This document shows, piece after piece, positions 7,815 through 16,000 of a DNA stretch of 26,732 nucleotides. Numbering within the stretch: position 1 is the first letter of the stretch; every line of letters starts with the position of its first letter. A program made the translations under genes and the position numbers. The notes under the pieces are model-generated. The model was not told the DNA's origin, did not search any database, and saw only the letters and a program-made list of their open reading frames with translations. Source of the stretch: M55B112 sp040880545 (GTDB taxonomy: Bacteria; Bacteroidota; Bacteroidia; Bacteroidales; GCA-2748055); assembly GCA_040880545.1 (NCBI GenBank), contig JBBDIE010000090.1, positions 1 to 26,732 of the forward strand, in the 5' to 3' direction.

Positions 7815-7822
7815 CAAAAATA
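7815..7822 (-). promoter_or_regulatory. probable -7 box of the mce-mmd-cit operon
   Basis: The minus strand reads TATTTTTG, an exact TAnnTTTG match, ending about 21 nt before the mce ATG. A TTG at the usual 18-21 nt upstream distance was not found, so only half of the promoter is supported. The same ten bases, CTATTTTTGT, also occur before citDE. The rest of the 244-bp gap 7794-8037 holds no gene or hairpin that I can support. Confidence 0.4.
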
Positions 7823-8037
7823 GCTGATTAAAAATCCATTAATCATCTAATTCAACTGTAAAATGAAACTGTAATGCCTGTTCTTAAGCAGGAAGCTGCA
7901 TTGGTATCTGTGCAGAATTATCCAATCTACCCTTACACATATCTTTCTTTATGCAAGCCGATAGTTATTCCAATAGAAGGATTTGGATCACTGCCCTTTA
8001 AAAAGGTGAAAATTGTACGAAAAAACATTGAGCCGGG

Positions 8038-11000
8038 TTATTCCTCTTCAATGGATCTATAGATCATCTTTTGAATTTCGGTTCGTACATTCAAAGAAAT
8101 CAGTTTTGGATTGTACTGATCAGGGTGAACCCTGTTGGAAAGAAAGATATACAACAGATCGTATTTCGGATCCATCCAAACCATGGTACCTGTAAATCCT
8201 GTATGGCCGTAGCTAACTTCGGAAGCTTCATTGCATGCCGGACCGGCGTCTTCTTCATCGGTAATGGGTCGGTCGAATCCCAGGGCCCTACGGTTTTCAA
8301 CATCACAAAACTGACACCTTGTAAACTCAGATAAAGTTGCAGAATCTATATATTTTTTCCCTCCGTATGTTCCCTGGTTCAAGTACATTTGCATCAGTTT
8401 AGCTAGGTCATTGGCATTGGAGAAGAGTCCTGCATGCCCGCAAATACCTCCCAGCATAGCAGCTCCAGGGTCGTGCACATGCCCCCTGATCAACTGACGC
8501 CGAAAAATCATGTCATTTTCTGTGGGCACGATTCGATTGCTGTCAAACCGGTTCAATGGTAGAAATCCAAGGGTTTCGGCTCCCAGGGGGGCATAAAAGT
8601 TAAACCATGAGTAGGGATAAAAAAGCGTGTCAGTGATATTTTCAACCATTTTGTACAGGTAATAATACCCGAGGTCACTGTACCTGTATTCCTTATTCTC
8701 CAGGGGAGTCTGCATGATGGTATTATAAATGGAATCACGGTAGTCTCCACGTAAATAAAGGTTTTCTGCAACCTGCAGCGGATATTCAACCGAATACTCC
8801 TTGCTGTAAACCCCCTCCCTGTAAACAATATTCCGGTTGGCATAGGCCACCGGTCCCAGTTTATAGGGATAGGTATAATTGAAGCCTATGTTGAATAGTG
8901 TCTGTGCCGTATCCAGTGGTTCCAGTGTGCTGGTATAAAATGGAATCCAGGCCTTTAGTCCTGCCTGATGGGTAAGTATATCCCTGATCTTCAATGGTCC
9001 CATATCTGTAGTATCCAGTTCTTTAAAATAATTTCCAAGGGTATTATCAATACTGAACCGCTTCTCGTCCTGGAGCTTCATGATGGCAGGAATCGTAGAT
9101 GCTATTTTAGTGATGGATGCCAGGTCATAGAGATGATCATTGTGGACTGGCTGCCGTTTCAAATAGGTGTGATAGCCATAGGATTTGTTCCAGATCACCT
9201 CGCCCTTCCTGGCGATAAACAGCTGGCACCCGGGCATCGCTTTATTGAAGATCGCATTATTAATAATTTCTTCCATCACCAGCAGGCTGTCAAAATTCAT
9301 TGAAACAGCTTCGGGACAACCGTATCGCAATCTTATATCACCCCTGGTAATGATACCTGTTCCTGCAGGATAGTCTGCTCCTGCAGATACCGGAAGTCTT
9401 CCTGTAATACTCGTTCCTCCAAAAATTCCCTGTGCAGCAAACTGCTGGTTATACATATCTCTGGTATAGGAGACCATGATTGCATCTGCATTGTCCAGTT
9501 TTCCCAACACATTCAGCGCATAGGGATAACCAAAAAGATTAACGATCAGATCACCGTCAAAATCAATGGAATTCAAAAATTCACTGACCTCCGGAGGGAT
9601 ATCGAAATTGTTACCAAATGACCTTGTGTAATACAGACTTACAATCAATGTATTGTATTTCAGTAAATTCCTTTTCAAAATTGTATCGGCCGGGTATTCC
9701 TGAGGATGCCGATAATAATAATGGTCAGCTGTATGGTACAGATCCAGGTAGCTTGTAAACGGTGTTGATTCACTGACGCCCAGGTTCAGGGTTGCCATCT
9801 GAATGTTTTCCAGATGCATCAATGGCAGGAGACCCTCCTTGCATTTCACCAGGGTGATTGCATTTTTTGCAAGATTATGCTGAAGCGGCAAATATTTTCG
9901 GGCATTGAGCCTGGCTGCTAATTGATCGGTATTTACCGGATGATAATCGTTTAGGCCCACCCACGTTTTGGCCAGCAGAATCTTACGACAGGAGGCATCG
10001 ATCTGCTCTTCCCTGATATCCCCTTTTCGGACCGCTCTCTTAATTCTCGCAATAGCTTTATTTACATCGGAAGGCATAAGAATAATGTCATTCCCGGCCA
10101 ATACCGCTTCCACTTCAGCATCTCCGGGTTCGAAATGGTTGGTAACCCCCTTCATGCTCATGGCATCTGTAACGATTAGTCCTGCAAACCCCATTTCCTC
10201 CTGAAGCAACTCATGAACGGCTGACGCAGAAAGGGTTGTGGGCCTGTTTTCCCGGTTATCCAGTGCCGGTACATGGAGGTGCCCTACCATAATTCCGGTT
10301 AGCCCGCTTTTAATGGCTGTGGCAAATGGATACAGCTCAATGGAATCCAGTCTTTCCCTGTCGAAATTTAATACAGGCAGATCCAGATGGGAGTCAACAT
10401 CAGTGTCGCCATGTCCTGGAAAATGTTTAGCTGTAACCAATATGTTTTCAGATTGCAAACCTGTAAATATCGCTCTTACCTTTTCGGACACATTATCCCT
10501 CTCCTCCCCGAAAGATCTGGTATTGATCACCGGATTGTCAGGATTGTTGTTGATATCAGCCACAGGAGTAAAATTCATATGAACGCCCAGATCGGTCAAT
10601 TGCCTGCCCATATCTTTCCCCATTCTGTAGATCAGGTCATTATCCCTGATGGCGCCCAGCATCATCTGCCGAGGATATTTTATCACACTGTCGAGCCGGA
10701 AATCCAGTCCCCACTCAGCATCCATAGCGATCAACAACGGAACGGATGAGGCTCCCTGCAATTGGTTGGTCATGTGGGCCTGTCGTACAGGACCTCCCCC
10801 GAAAAATATAATCCCGCCAACCTTCTCCTTCTCTACCAGGTGAAGTATCTGTTCAACATGTGATGCATCCTGGTTGGAGTAAGCCTGTACCATAATCATT
10901 TGCGCAATCTTGTCATCCAGGGTCATACCCTGCATAACCGAATCGGCCCAACCCGGATCCACATACAGAAAGGGAGGGTCCACAACTGCCGCCAGTTCAC

Positions 11001-11094
11001 TGACATCATGGGAATGAAACCCGGGATTTACCGGAGAAATTAAAAAAAATAATCCCGGAATAACCAGGCTGATCCAACGTAATTTTCTCTTCAT
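8038..11094 (-). CDS. exported GH3 (NagZ-like) glycosidase fused to a beta-lactamase-fold serine hydrolase
   Basis: The 1018-residue protein starts with a signal-like hydrophobic segment (about 4-22). Residues about 45-380 are glycoside hydrolase family 3 of the beta-N-acetylglucosaminidase branch. They include the signature KHFPGHGDTDVDSH (223-236, with the Asp/His dyad at 234 and 236) and the nucleophile Asp310 in IVTDAMSMKG. Residues about 400-590 resemble the second GH3 (alpha/beta sandwich) domain, and ITGRLPVS is typical. Residues about 600-1010 form a class C beta-lactamase/esterase domain with SITK (Ser660, Lys663), YSD (805-807, in place of YxN) and HTG (964-966, in place of KTG). 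Such fusions occur in Bacteroidota; turnover of peptidoglycan fragments in the periplasm is the likely role, but the substrate is inferred. It lies 14 bp downstream of the C1 peptidase gene, in one operon. Confidence 0.92.
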   Translation of the reverse strand: MKRKLRWISLVIPGLFFLISPVNPGFHSHDVSELAAVVDPPFLYVDPGWADSVMQGMTLDDKIAQMIMVQAYSNQDASHVEQILHLVEKEKVGGIIFFGGGPVRQAHMTNQLQGASSVPLLIAMDAEWGLDFRLDSVIKYPRQMMLGAIRDNDLIYRMGKDMGRQLTDLGVHMNFTPVADINNNPDNPVINTRSFGEERDNVSEKVRAIFTGLQSENILVTAKHFPGHGDTDVDSHLDLPVLNFDRERLDSIELYPFATAIKSGLTGIMVGHLHVPALDNRENRPTTLSASAVHELLQEEMGFAGLIVTDAMSMKGVTNHFEPGDAEVEAVLAGNDIILMPSDVNKAIARIKRAVRKGDIREEQIDASCRKILLAKTWVGLNDYHPVNTDQLAARLNARKYLPLQHNLAKNAITLVKCKEGLLPLMHLENIQMATLNLGVSESTPFTSYLDLYHTADHYYYRHPQEYPADTILKRNLLKYNTLIVSLYYTRSFGNNFDIPPEVSEFLNSIDFDGDLIVNLFGYPYALNVLGKLDNADAIMVSYTRDMYNQQFAAQGIFGGTSITGRLPVSAGADYPAGTGIITRGDIRLRYGCPEAVSMNFDSLLVMEEIINNAIFNKAMPGCQLFIARKGEVIWNKSYGYHTYLKRQPVHNDHLYDLASITKIASTIPAIMKLQDEKRFSIDNTLGNYFKELDTTDMGPLKIRDILTHQAGLKAWIPFYTSTLEPLDTAQTLFNIGFNYTYPYKLGPVAYANRNIVYREGVYSKEYSVEYPLQVAENLYLRGDYRDSIYNTIMQTPLENKEYRYSDLGYYYLYKMVENITDTLFYPYSWFNFYAPLGAETLGFLPLNRFDSNRIVPTENDMIFRRQLIRGHVHDPGAAMLGGICGHAGLFSNANDLAKLMQMYLNQGTYGGKKYIDSATLSEFTRCQFCDVENRRALGFDRPITDEEDAGPACNEASEVSYGHTGFTGTMVWMDPKYDLLYIFLSNRVHPDQYNPKLISLNVRTEIQKMIYRSIEEE

Positions 11095-11108
11095 CGGCCC
11101 GTCGGATT

Positions 11109-12299
11109 TTAATACCCCAGTTTTCTGGAAACAGATTCAGGTACAGCATCTTTATGCAACATGAAAAAGATAGTCTTGGCTCGCATGTACGCTTCAGAAC
11201 AGTAAAAATATCCTTGATAAATGTGATTTTCAATACCCCAGGAATTCTTTACTTTGTAGAATTTATTCCCGTCCTGATCTACGGCTGTTCCCATGATATG
11301 CATCAGGTGATCATCGGTGGTAAGGTAATTATCAAACCATTGTTGTCGCAACTCCTGGGTAATGTTACGTTCCTTTTTGGGGGAAGAAAAATCATAAAAC
11401 AACGCCTCTTTCTGCCTGTCTGACAATTCACTCCAACGACCCCGCTCCAGGTCAGACAGGTCTCTGTCTTCTTCTGAAGGAATCAATGCCAGTCCTTCAG
11501 TCCAGCGGAATCCCTTTTCACTCACATCTGCATCCCAACATACTGTGTATCCTTTTTTAAGTGCATTATCCAGGACCAACATTAATTCATCCAGCGTTAC
11601 ATTGTCCACATAGTTCCAGCCCCAATTGTCGGGTATCTCCAGAATAAATGGCTCATAATAAGGTTGGTGGGTAAATGATCCGATGGTAACGTAATCGTTC
11701 GGATCCAGTTTCAGAGAAGCTGCAAAACTTTTCGGTGAAAATGTTGAACCCTCATAACTGAAAGATTCCGGATTATTACCCAGGTAGGAATCAAGGATTC
11801 CATCATAGCCGGCGTGCCAGACAGGTGTAAGTTTCCGGTTCGGATTCTTGACAACACCTTCCACATAACCATGGAGCAATTCAAACATTTCACTGTGCAC
11901 ATGACCATCCTCTCCAATGACAAGTCCGTTATAGGCACTCTCCGGAACCAACCCGTATTTTTTCCAAACCATGATCAGATCATGCGCAAGACCGCCCTGG
12001 CTAAAATTGGTTTTACCCTGCATCCGTACATATTTGCCGGCCTTTTCATTATAACAATGCCTGACAAGATACATTTCGGAAAGGTCATATTCCCCCTTCC
12101 CCATTCTGAGAAGTTCCGCTTCCAAAAATGAAATGGAAGCAAAACTCCAGCACGTGCCGGTTCTATGCTGGTCCTTAACAGGTGTTACATCAATATGTAT
12201 CTTGTCTGTGAAAGTATAACCCGATTTCTGTGCACTGATGATTCCTGAAACAGAAGTAAAAATGATTATCACTGCAACTACAGTAAACTTGCTTCTCAT
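11109..12299 (-). CDS. exported C1B cysteine peptidase (bleomycin hydrolase / aminopeptidase C-like)
   Basis: The 396-residue protein begins with a signal peptide (residues 1-23, ending GIISAQ). It then shows the papain-type catalytic set of family C1B: Gln44 and Cys50 in KDQHRTGTCWSFA, His334 in LMHIMG and Asn352 in KVKNSWG. Bleomycin hydrolase/PepC enzymes trim amino acids from peptide N-termini. Members are usually cytosolic and about 450 residues long, while secreted shorter forms such as this are found in Bacteroidota. It is the first gene of an operon with the GH3-serine hydrolase fusion, which suggests a shared job in degrading peptide- or muropeptide-type material outside the cytoplasm. 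The start ATG is preceded by a near-consensus promoter. Confidence 0.88.
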   Translation of the reverse strand: MRSKFTVVAVIIIFTSVSGIISAQKSGYTFTDKIHIDVTPVKDQHRTGTCWSFASISFLEAELLRMGKGEYDLSEMYLVRHCYNEKAGKYVRMQGKTNFSQGGLAHDLIMVWKKYGLVPESAYNGLVIGEDGHVHSEMFELLHGYVEGVVKNPNRKLTPVWHAGYDGILDSYLGNNPESFSYEGSTFSPKSFAASLKLDPNDYVTIGSFTHQPYYEPFILEIPDNWGWNYVDNVTLDELMLVLDNALKKGYTVCWDADVSEKGFRWTEGLALIPSEEDRDLSDLERGRWSELSDRQKEALFYDFSSPKKERNITQELRQQWFDNYLTTDDHLMHIMGTAVDQDGNKFYKVKNSWGIENHIYQGYFYCSEAYMRAKTIFFMLHKDAVPESVSRKLGY

Positions 12300-12319
12300 A
12301 GATTTTAATTTTCGTTTCT

Positions 12320-12349
12320 CAAATATAGCTGAATGTAGAAAAGAGCAAA
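12320..12349 (-). promoter_or_regulatory. Bacteroidota-type promoter of the peptidase-GH3 operon
   Basis: On the minus strand TTTG (plus coordinates 12346-12349) is followed after 18 bp by TATATTTG (12320-12327). These match the -33 TTTG and -7 TAnnTTTG elements with near-ideal spacing. The -7 box ends about 20 nt before the peptidase ATG at 12299. It is the best promoter in the window. Confidence 0.6.
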
Positions 12350-12415
12350 AGCTATTTTGAACTTTTTTAATCCCAAGCTGAAATTCGGTGGAGGATGAAT
12401 TTGGTGGTGACCTGT

Positions 12416-13273
12416 TTAAACTGACATCTTATTGATCATTTCATGCACTTTCTCTGTATAGGTCCTGGAAACCGGTATTCTGCTTTCTCCACTGTCCTTC
12501 AGATAAATATACAAATTGGTTCCCGACAACCGGACCATTTTTACATTTTCAAAATTCACCATATACGATCTGTGGCATCTGTGGATCATTGTATTTTCCA
12601 ACTCCTTTTCAAGTTTCTTCATGGTATTTCTGAGCATAATTTTTTTCACCCGCTGTTTATCATTAACAAATACAGTCACATAATTATCGGTGGATTCGAT
12701 GAATAATACATCTTCTGAGTTCAGTGAAAATCTTAGTTTATCAGTTTCATCATAAAACGTGATCAGGTTTTTGGTAAAGTATTCAGCAGAAGTTGCTTTT
12801 GAAAGCTCCTGTAGTTTACGACCCTGGTCCTGCCAGGAATAATAGAGCCAGGAAATAGAATAGGGAATAACCAACACAAAAAATGTGACCAACAGCAGTT
12901 TTATATATTGTTCAAATGGATTAGCCTCATTATGTAAAAGGTAAATATCAATCATAATATAGGCAAAGGCAAGGAGGAGAACTTCCAGAATATTCCAAAA
13001 TATATAGATCAGGAAATTAATTCTCCTTTTTTGTGCCAGTGCGATAAATACCAGGCGGCTAACCACAATTACCATGATACCAGCCAGTATATAGAGGCAG
13101 GAAATAAGGAATAATTCAGGTTTACCGGCTGCAAACCACCCCTCAGCGTTAAAAGGGGCGTAAATATTGATAAATATCAGTGCGAAGATAGCTGTAAAAG
13201 ATATCTGTCTCAACACATTTATTTTATCGACTAAATAGTCCGGTATTTTTCGTAAAAGGAAATGCATCTTCAT
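12416..13273 (-). CDS. membrane-anchored LytTR-family transcription regulator
   Basis: The 285-residue protein has four predicted membrane helices (about 25-42, 54-78, 83-110 and 118-146). A linker leads to a C-terminal LytTR DNA-binding domain (about 180-283), seen in the sequence DVLFIESTDNYVTVF, RNTMKKLEKEL, HRCHRSYMVN and RIPVSRTYTEKV. There is no receiver domain with a phospho-acceptor Asp and no histidine kinase next to it, so the membrane part may itself sense a signal, or a remote partner may act through it. LytTR proteins bind imperfect direct repeats upstream of target genes. The gene stands 69 bp after the OmpA-like gene and 116 bp before the peptidase operon, on the same strand. 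No target site was identified. Confidence 0.88.
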   Translation of the reverse strand: MKMHFLLRKIPDYLVDKINVLRQISFTAIFALIFINIYAPFNAEGWFAAGKPELFLISCLYILAGIMVIVVSRLVFIALAQKRRINFLIYIFWNILEVLLLAFAYIMIDIYLLHNEANPFEQYIKLLLVTFFVLVIPYSISWLYYSWQDQGRKLQELSKATSAEYFTKNLITFYDETDKLRFSLNSEDVLFIESTDNYVTVFVNDKQRVKKIMLRNTMKKLEKELENTMIHRCHRSYMVNFENVKMVRLSGTNLYIYLKDSGESRIPVSRTYTEKVHEMINKMSV

Positions 13274-13342
13274 TAAGCAGACTAAAAATATTGGAATACG
13301 TTTATCAAAATTCGTTTAAGATTAATAATCCCTTATAAAGTA

Positions 13343-15265
13343 TCAAAGAATCTTTAGTTCTGTCCGTCTGTTCATTGACCTGCCTGCTTCCGTGTCATTA
13401 TCCGCCACCGGGACAGTATCACCGTATCCCCTGGCCTTCAGACGATAATCTTGAATACCCCTGGCAGTGAGAAAGGCAACCACCTCTTCGGCCCGTTTTT
13501 CTGACAGTTCCAGGTTATAGTTGGCAGTACCTGTGTTGTCGGTGTGTCCGGAAATTTCTACTGATACATCACTGTTTAATTCAAGAAATTCAAACAGCTT
13601 ACCAAGCTCCACCCTGGAAGCCTCTTTTAGTTTATATGAATCGGTATCAAAGAAAATATTATTCAGAACAATTTTTTTACCCTGGAGGATAGGTTCCAGG
13701 GGTATATCTTTACGGTAAGGATCGAGTTTATCATAATGTTGTACCAGTTCAAAATGATCAGAGTAAAACAGATATCCCGGTTGGGAGACATTAAAAGCAT
13801 ATGCCGCACCAGCCGGAAGACTCACCAGGTAGTTACCTTCACCCGGATTTGAAACAGACTCCATCACAAGTTTTCCGCTGCCCAGGTCCAGCAACTGAAA
13901 CCTGGCCTCCAGCCCCTTCATATTACGCGAATCATAGACTCGTCCTGTAATATAGGATACAGGATTGGGTCGCATTTTTTCGGGCATATCAAAGGTATAG
14001 ATATCTGTGTCGGTCCCTTCCCGCCGGTTGGTGGAGTAATATGCCCTGTTTCCGCGGGCATTTACGATAAAGCCAACCTCTTCGTTATGTGTGTTGATAG
14101 GGTAACCCAAATTTACCGGGCTACTCCATGTCCCATCATGGTTCATTCTGGCGAGAAATATATCTCCCCTTCCCATACCTGGCCAACCATCGGATGAGAA
14201 ATATAATGATTTTTGATCCGGATGGATAAACGGTGACTGCTCCGTCCCTGCCGTGTTAATGCTGTCGCCCATATTGACAGGTTTACTCCAGGAATCACCG
14301 GTTCTTTCCGACATCCAGAGGTCAAAATCTCCTTTTCCCCCGGGTCTGTTACTCGTGAAGTAAAGGGTTCTGCCATCTGCCGAAATCGCGGGATGCTTTT
14401 CACTGTAAACTGTATTGACTGGTTCTCCAAGGTTTACCGGCTTGCTCCATCTTCCATCCTCATCAATTCCGGAATAATAGATATCGCACATTCTTCCATA
14501 TCCGTCCGGCCTGTTGCATGCGGTAAAAAAAATATACTTTCCGTCAGCTGTAATGGTCTGTGCCCCTTCATTGGCATTTGTATTCACTGGTTCTCCCAGC
14601 CAGGTTCGATCAACCCATGCAGCATTTTCCTTCTTTGCATAATAAAAATCCTCCTGTATCTCAAGCCTGTGTGCCGGCAAACCGGGATTCGGCGGACCAA
14701 GTACCGTAAAAAACAGGGTCCTTTCATCAACTGAAAGTGACGGCCAGTATTCATATTGATCCGTATTAACGTCCGGTCCTAATGATTCCGGATTAAACGG
14801 TACAGGATTTTTAACTGCTTCAAGGGCAAACGCCAGGTTCTTCCCCAGGTCTTTGGCAATCGACTGCGATTTTGGATCATTAAAGCCAAAGCTGTTCCAT
14901 ATATCGAGATGCTCCATAGATTCTGCATATTGCCCGATATTAAATTCAATATTTGCCACCTTAAGATAACCATGACCAAATTTATCGGGATCGATTTCCA
15001 GTCCTTTCAGGTAATATTCTGCAGCCTTTTCACCGTTTTGTTTATCCATGTATATCTGGGCCAGCATAAACCAGGCCTCTACGAAATCTTGCTCTTTATC
15101 CACCGCTTTCCACAAAAATGTTTCGGCCTCCACATCCTGTTTCTGGCTAAAATAGTCCCGCGCTTTCTCAAAATGTTTGATAGCCCTGTTTGATTTGACT
15201 GAATATTCCTGGGCAAGGCCGGAGATACCCGTAAGTAGTATAAATATGCATGTAACGAACCTCAT
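13343..15265 (-). CDS. PorE-like TPR / beta-propeller / CRD / OmpA-domain envelope protein
   Basis: The 640-residue protein has a signal peptide (cleavage likely after Ala18 in GLAQ). TPR repeats follow (about 25-135, e.g. AWFMLAQIYMDKQNGEKAAEYYLKG), then at least five WD40-like PD40 blades (about 165-440, e.g. HPAISADGRTLYFTSNRPGG). A carboxypeptidase-regulatory-like domain comes next (about 445-520, starting ITGRVYDSRNMKG), then a C-terminal OmpA peptidoglycan-binding domain (about 535-640; SGHTDNTGTANYNLELSEKRA). This order matches PorE of the type IX secretion system, but the architecture is also common in other Bacteroidota envelope proteins. PorE is a lipoprotein and this one has no lipobox Cys. 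ATG at 15265 gives a proper signal peptide; a TTG 30 nt upstream is rejected. Confidence 0.88.
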   Translation of the reverse strand: MRFVTCIFILLTGISGLAQEYSVKSNRAIKHFEKARDYFSQKQDVEAETFLWKAVDKEQDFVEAWFMLAQIYMDKQNGEKAAEYYLKGLEIDPDKFGHGYLKVANIEFNIGQYAESMEHLDIWNSFGFNDPKSQSIAKDLGKNLAFALEAVKNPVPFNPESLGPDVNTDQYEYWPSLSVDERTLFFTVLGPPNPGLPAHRLEIQEDFYYAKKENAAWVDRTWLGEPVNTNANEGAQTITADGKYIFFTACNRPDGYGRMCDIYYSGIDEDGRWSKPVNLGEPVNTVYSEKHPAISADGRTLYFTSNRPGGKGDFDLWMSERTGDSWSKPVNMGDSINTAGTEQSPFIHPDQKSLYFSSDGWPGMGRGDIFLARMNHDGTWSSPVNLGYPINTHNEEVGFIVNARGNRAYYSTNRREGTDTDIYTFDMPEKMRPNPVSYITGRVYDSRNMKGLEARFQLLDLGSGKLVMESVSNPGEGNYLVSLPAGAAYAFNVSQPGYLFYSDHFELVQHYDKLDPYRKDIPLEPILQGKKIVLNNIFFDTDSYKLKEASRVELGKLFEFLELNSDVSVEISGHTDNTGTANYNLELSEKRAEEVVAFLTARGIQDYRLKARGYGDTVPVADNDTEAGRSMNRRTELKIL

Positions 15266-15322
15266 CTCAGTTAAATTATTCCTTATAAGATACAAATATT
15301 TTCATTTATTTCGGTTCGTTTT

Positions 15323-15348
15323 AAAAAAGTTACCCTGATTGGTCAGGG
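15323..15348 (-). terminator. intrinsic terminator of the apbE-queE operon, overlapping the queE stop
   Basis: On the minus strand CCCTGA, loop CCAA, TCAGGG form a 6-bp GC-rich stem, followed by TAAC and six Ts (plus coordinates 15323-15328). The 5' arm consists of the last queE codon (Pro) and its TGA stop. It separates queE from the PorE-like gene. Confidence 0.75.
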
Positions 15349-15978
15349 AATGTGCATATACTTGTGTGCCTGGAGAGATATGCCCCATAAAGGATGATCC
15401 TTGGCAAACTCAATGATCAATGGTAATATCTTTTCCCGTCTGCTCCATTCGGGTTGCAGGTAGTGTTTACAACTATCTGAAACCAGATTTGATTGTTCCA
15501 TGGCCCATTCCAGGTCAGATTCTTCCGCGATGATCACTTTCAGTTCATGGGCTTTTTGGTGAATATCACCCACGGGAGGCATGTTTTGCTTTGGTGAAAG
15601 ACATATCCAGTCCCAGCAGCCAGTAAGTTCATAGGCACCGCTTGTTTCAAGAAAAGTTTCTATTCCTCTTTGCTTAAGCAGTTCAGTGAGGGGCCCCATA
15701 TCCACCATGAGCGGTTCGCCTCCTGTTACCACCACAGCTGCTGCAGGATATACAGATGCCCGTTCCACAATATCCGTAATTTCAACCGGAGGATGGAGGC
15801 CCGGATTCCATGAGAACTTTGTATCACACCAGCTGCATCCCACATCGCACCCACCAATTCTAATAAAATAAGCTGCATGGCCTGTATGGTACCCTTCGCC
15901 CTGCAAGGTATAAAATTCCTCCACAAGGGGAACTTTCAATCCCTTATCAAACAGATCATTATTCTTCTTCACTTCCAC
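15343..15978 (-). CDS. queE: 7-carboxy-7-deazaguanine synthase (radical SAM)
   Basis: The 211-residue protein is a short radical SAM enzyme. CDVGCSWC holds the three [4Fe-4S] ligands (Cys44, Cys48, Cys51). An LQGEGYHTG stretch near residue 25 and the VTGGEPLM motif near residue 84 are typical of QueE. It converts 6-carboxy-tetrahydropterin to 7-carboxy-7-deazaguanine, an early step to preQ0 and queuosine, in the cytoplasm. No queC, queD or queF is in the window. The start is GTG (15978), 22 bp after the preceding gene's stop; a second GTG two codons later is equally possible. It is the last gene of a minus-strand operon and ends in a terminator. Function is independent of the neighbouring envelope genes, so the linkage is probably only transcriptional. 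Confidence 0.92.
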   Translation of the reverse strand: MEVKKNNDLFDKGLKVPLVEEFYTLQGEGYHTGHAAYFIRIGGCDVGCSWCDTKFSWNPGLHPPVEITDIVERASVYPAAAVVVTGGEPLMVDMGPLTELLKQRGIETFLETSGAYELTGCWDWICLSPKQNMPPVGDIHQKAHELKVIIAEESDLEWAMEQSNLVSDSCKHYLQPEWSRREKILPLIIEFAKDHPLWGISLQAHKYMHIP

Positions 15979-16000
15979 CTACTCTTTTTTTGCAAAGATA

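Noticed and set aside
7874..8062. 62-codon plus-strand open frame in the mce-GH3 gap
   Set aside because: No recognisable motif or promoter, and it overlaps the 3' end of the GH3 fusion gene; too weak to call.
13274..13342. Promoter for the LytTR gene
   Set aside because: AT-rich but no TAnnTTTG box; the best candidate ends in A and has a 15-bp spacer.
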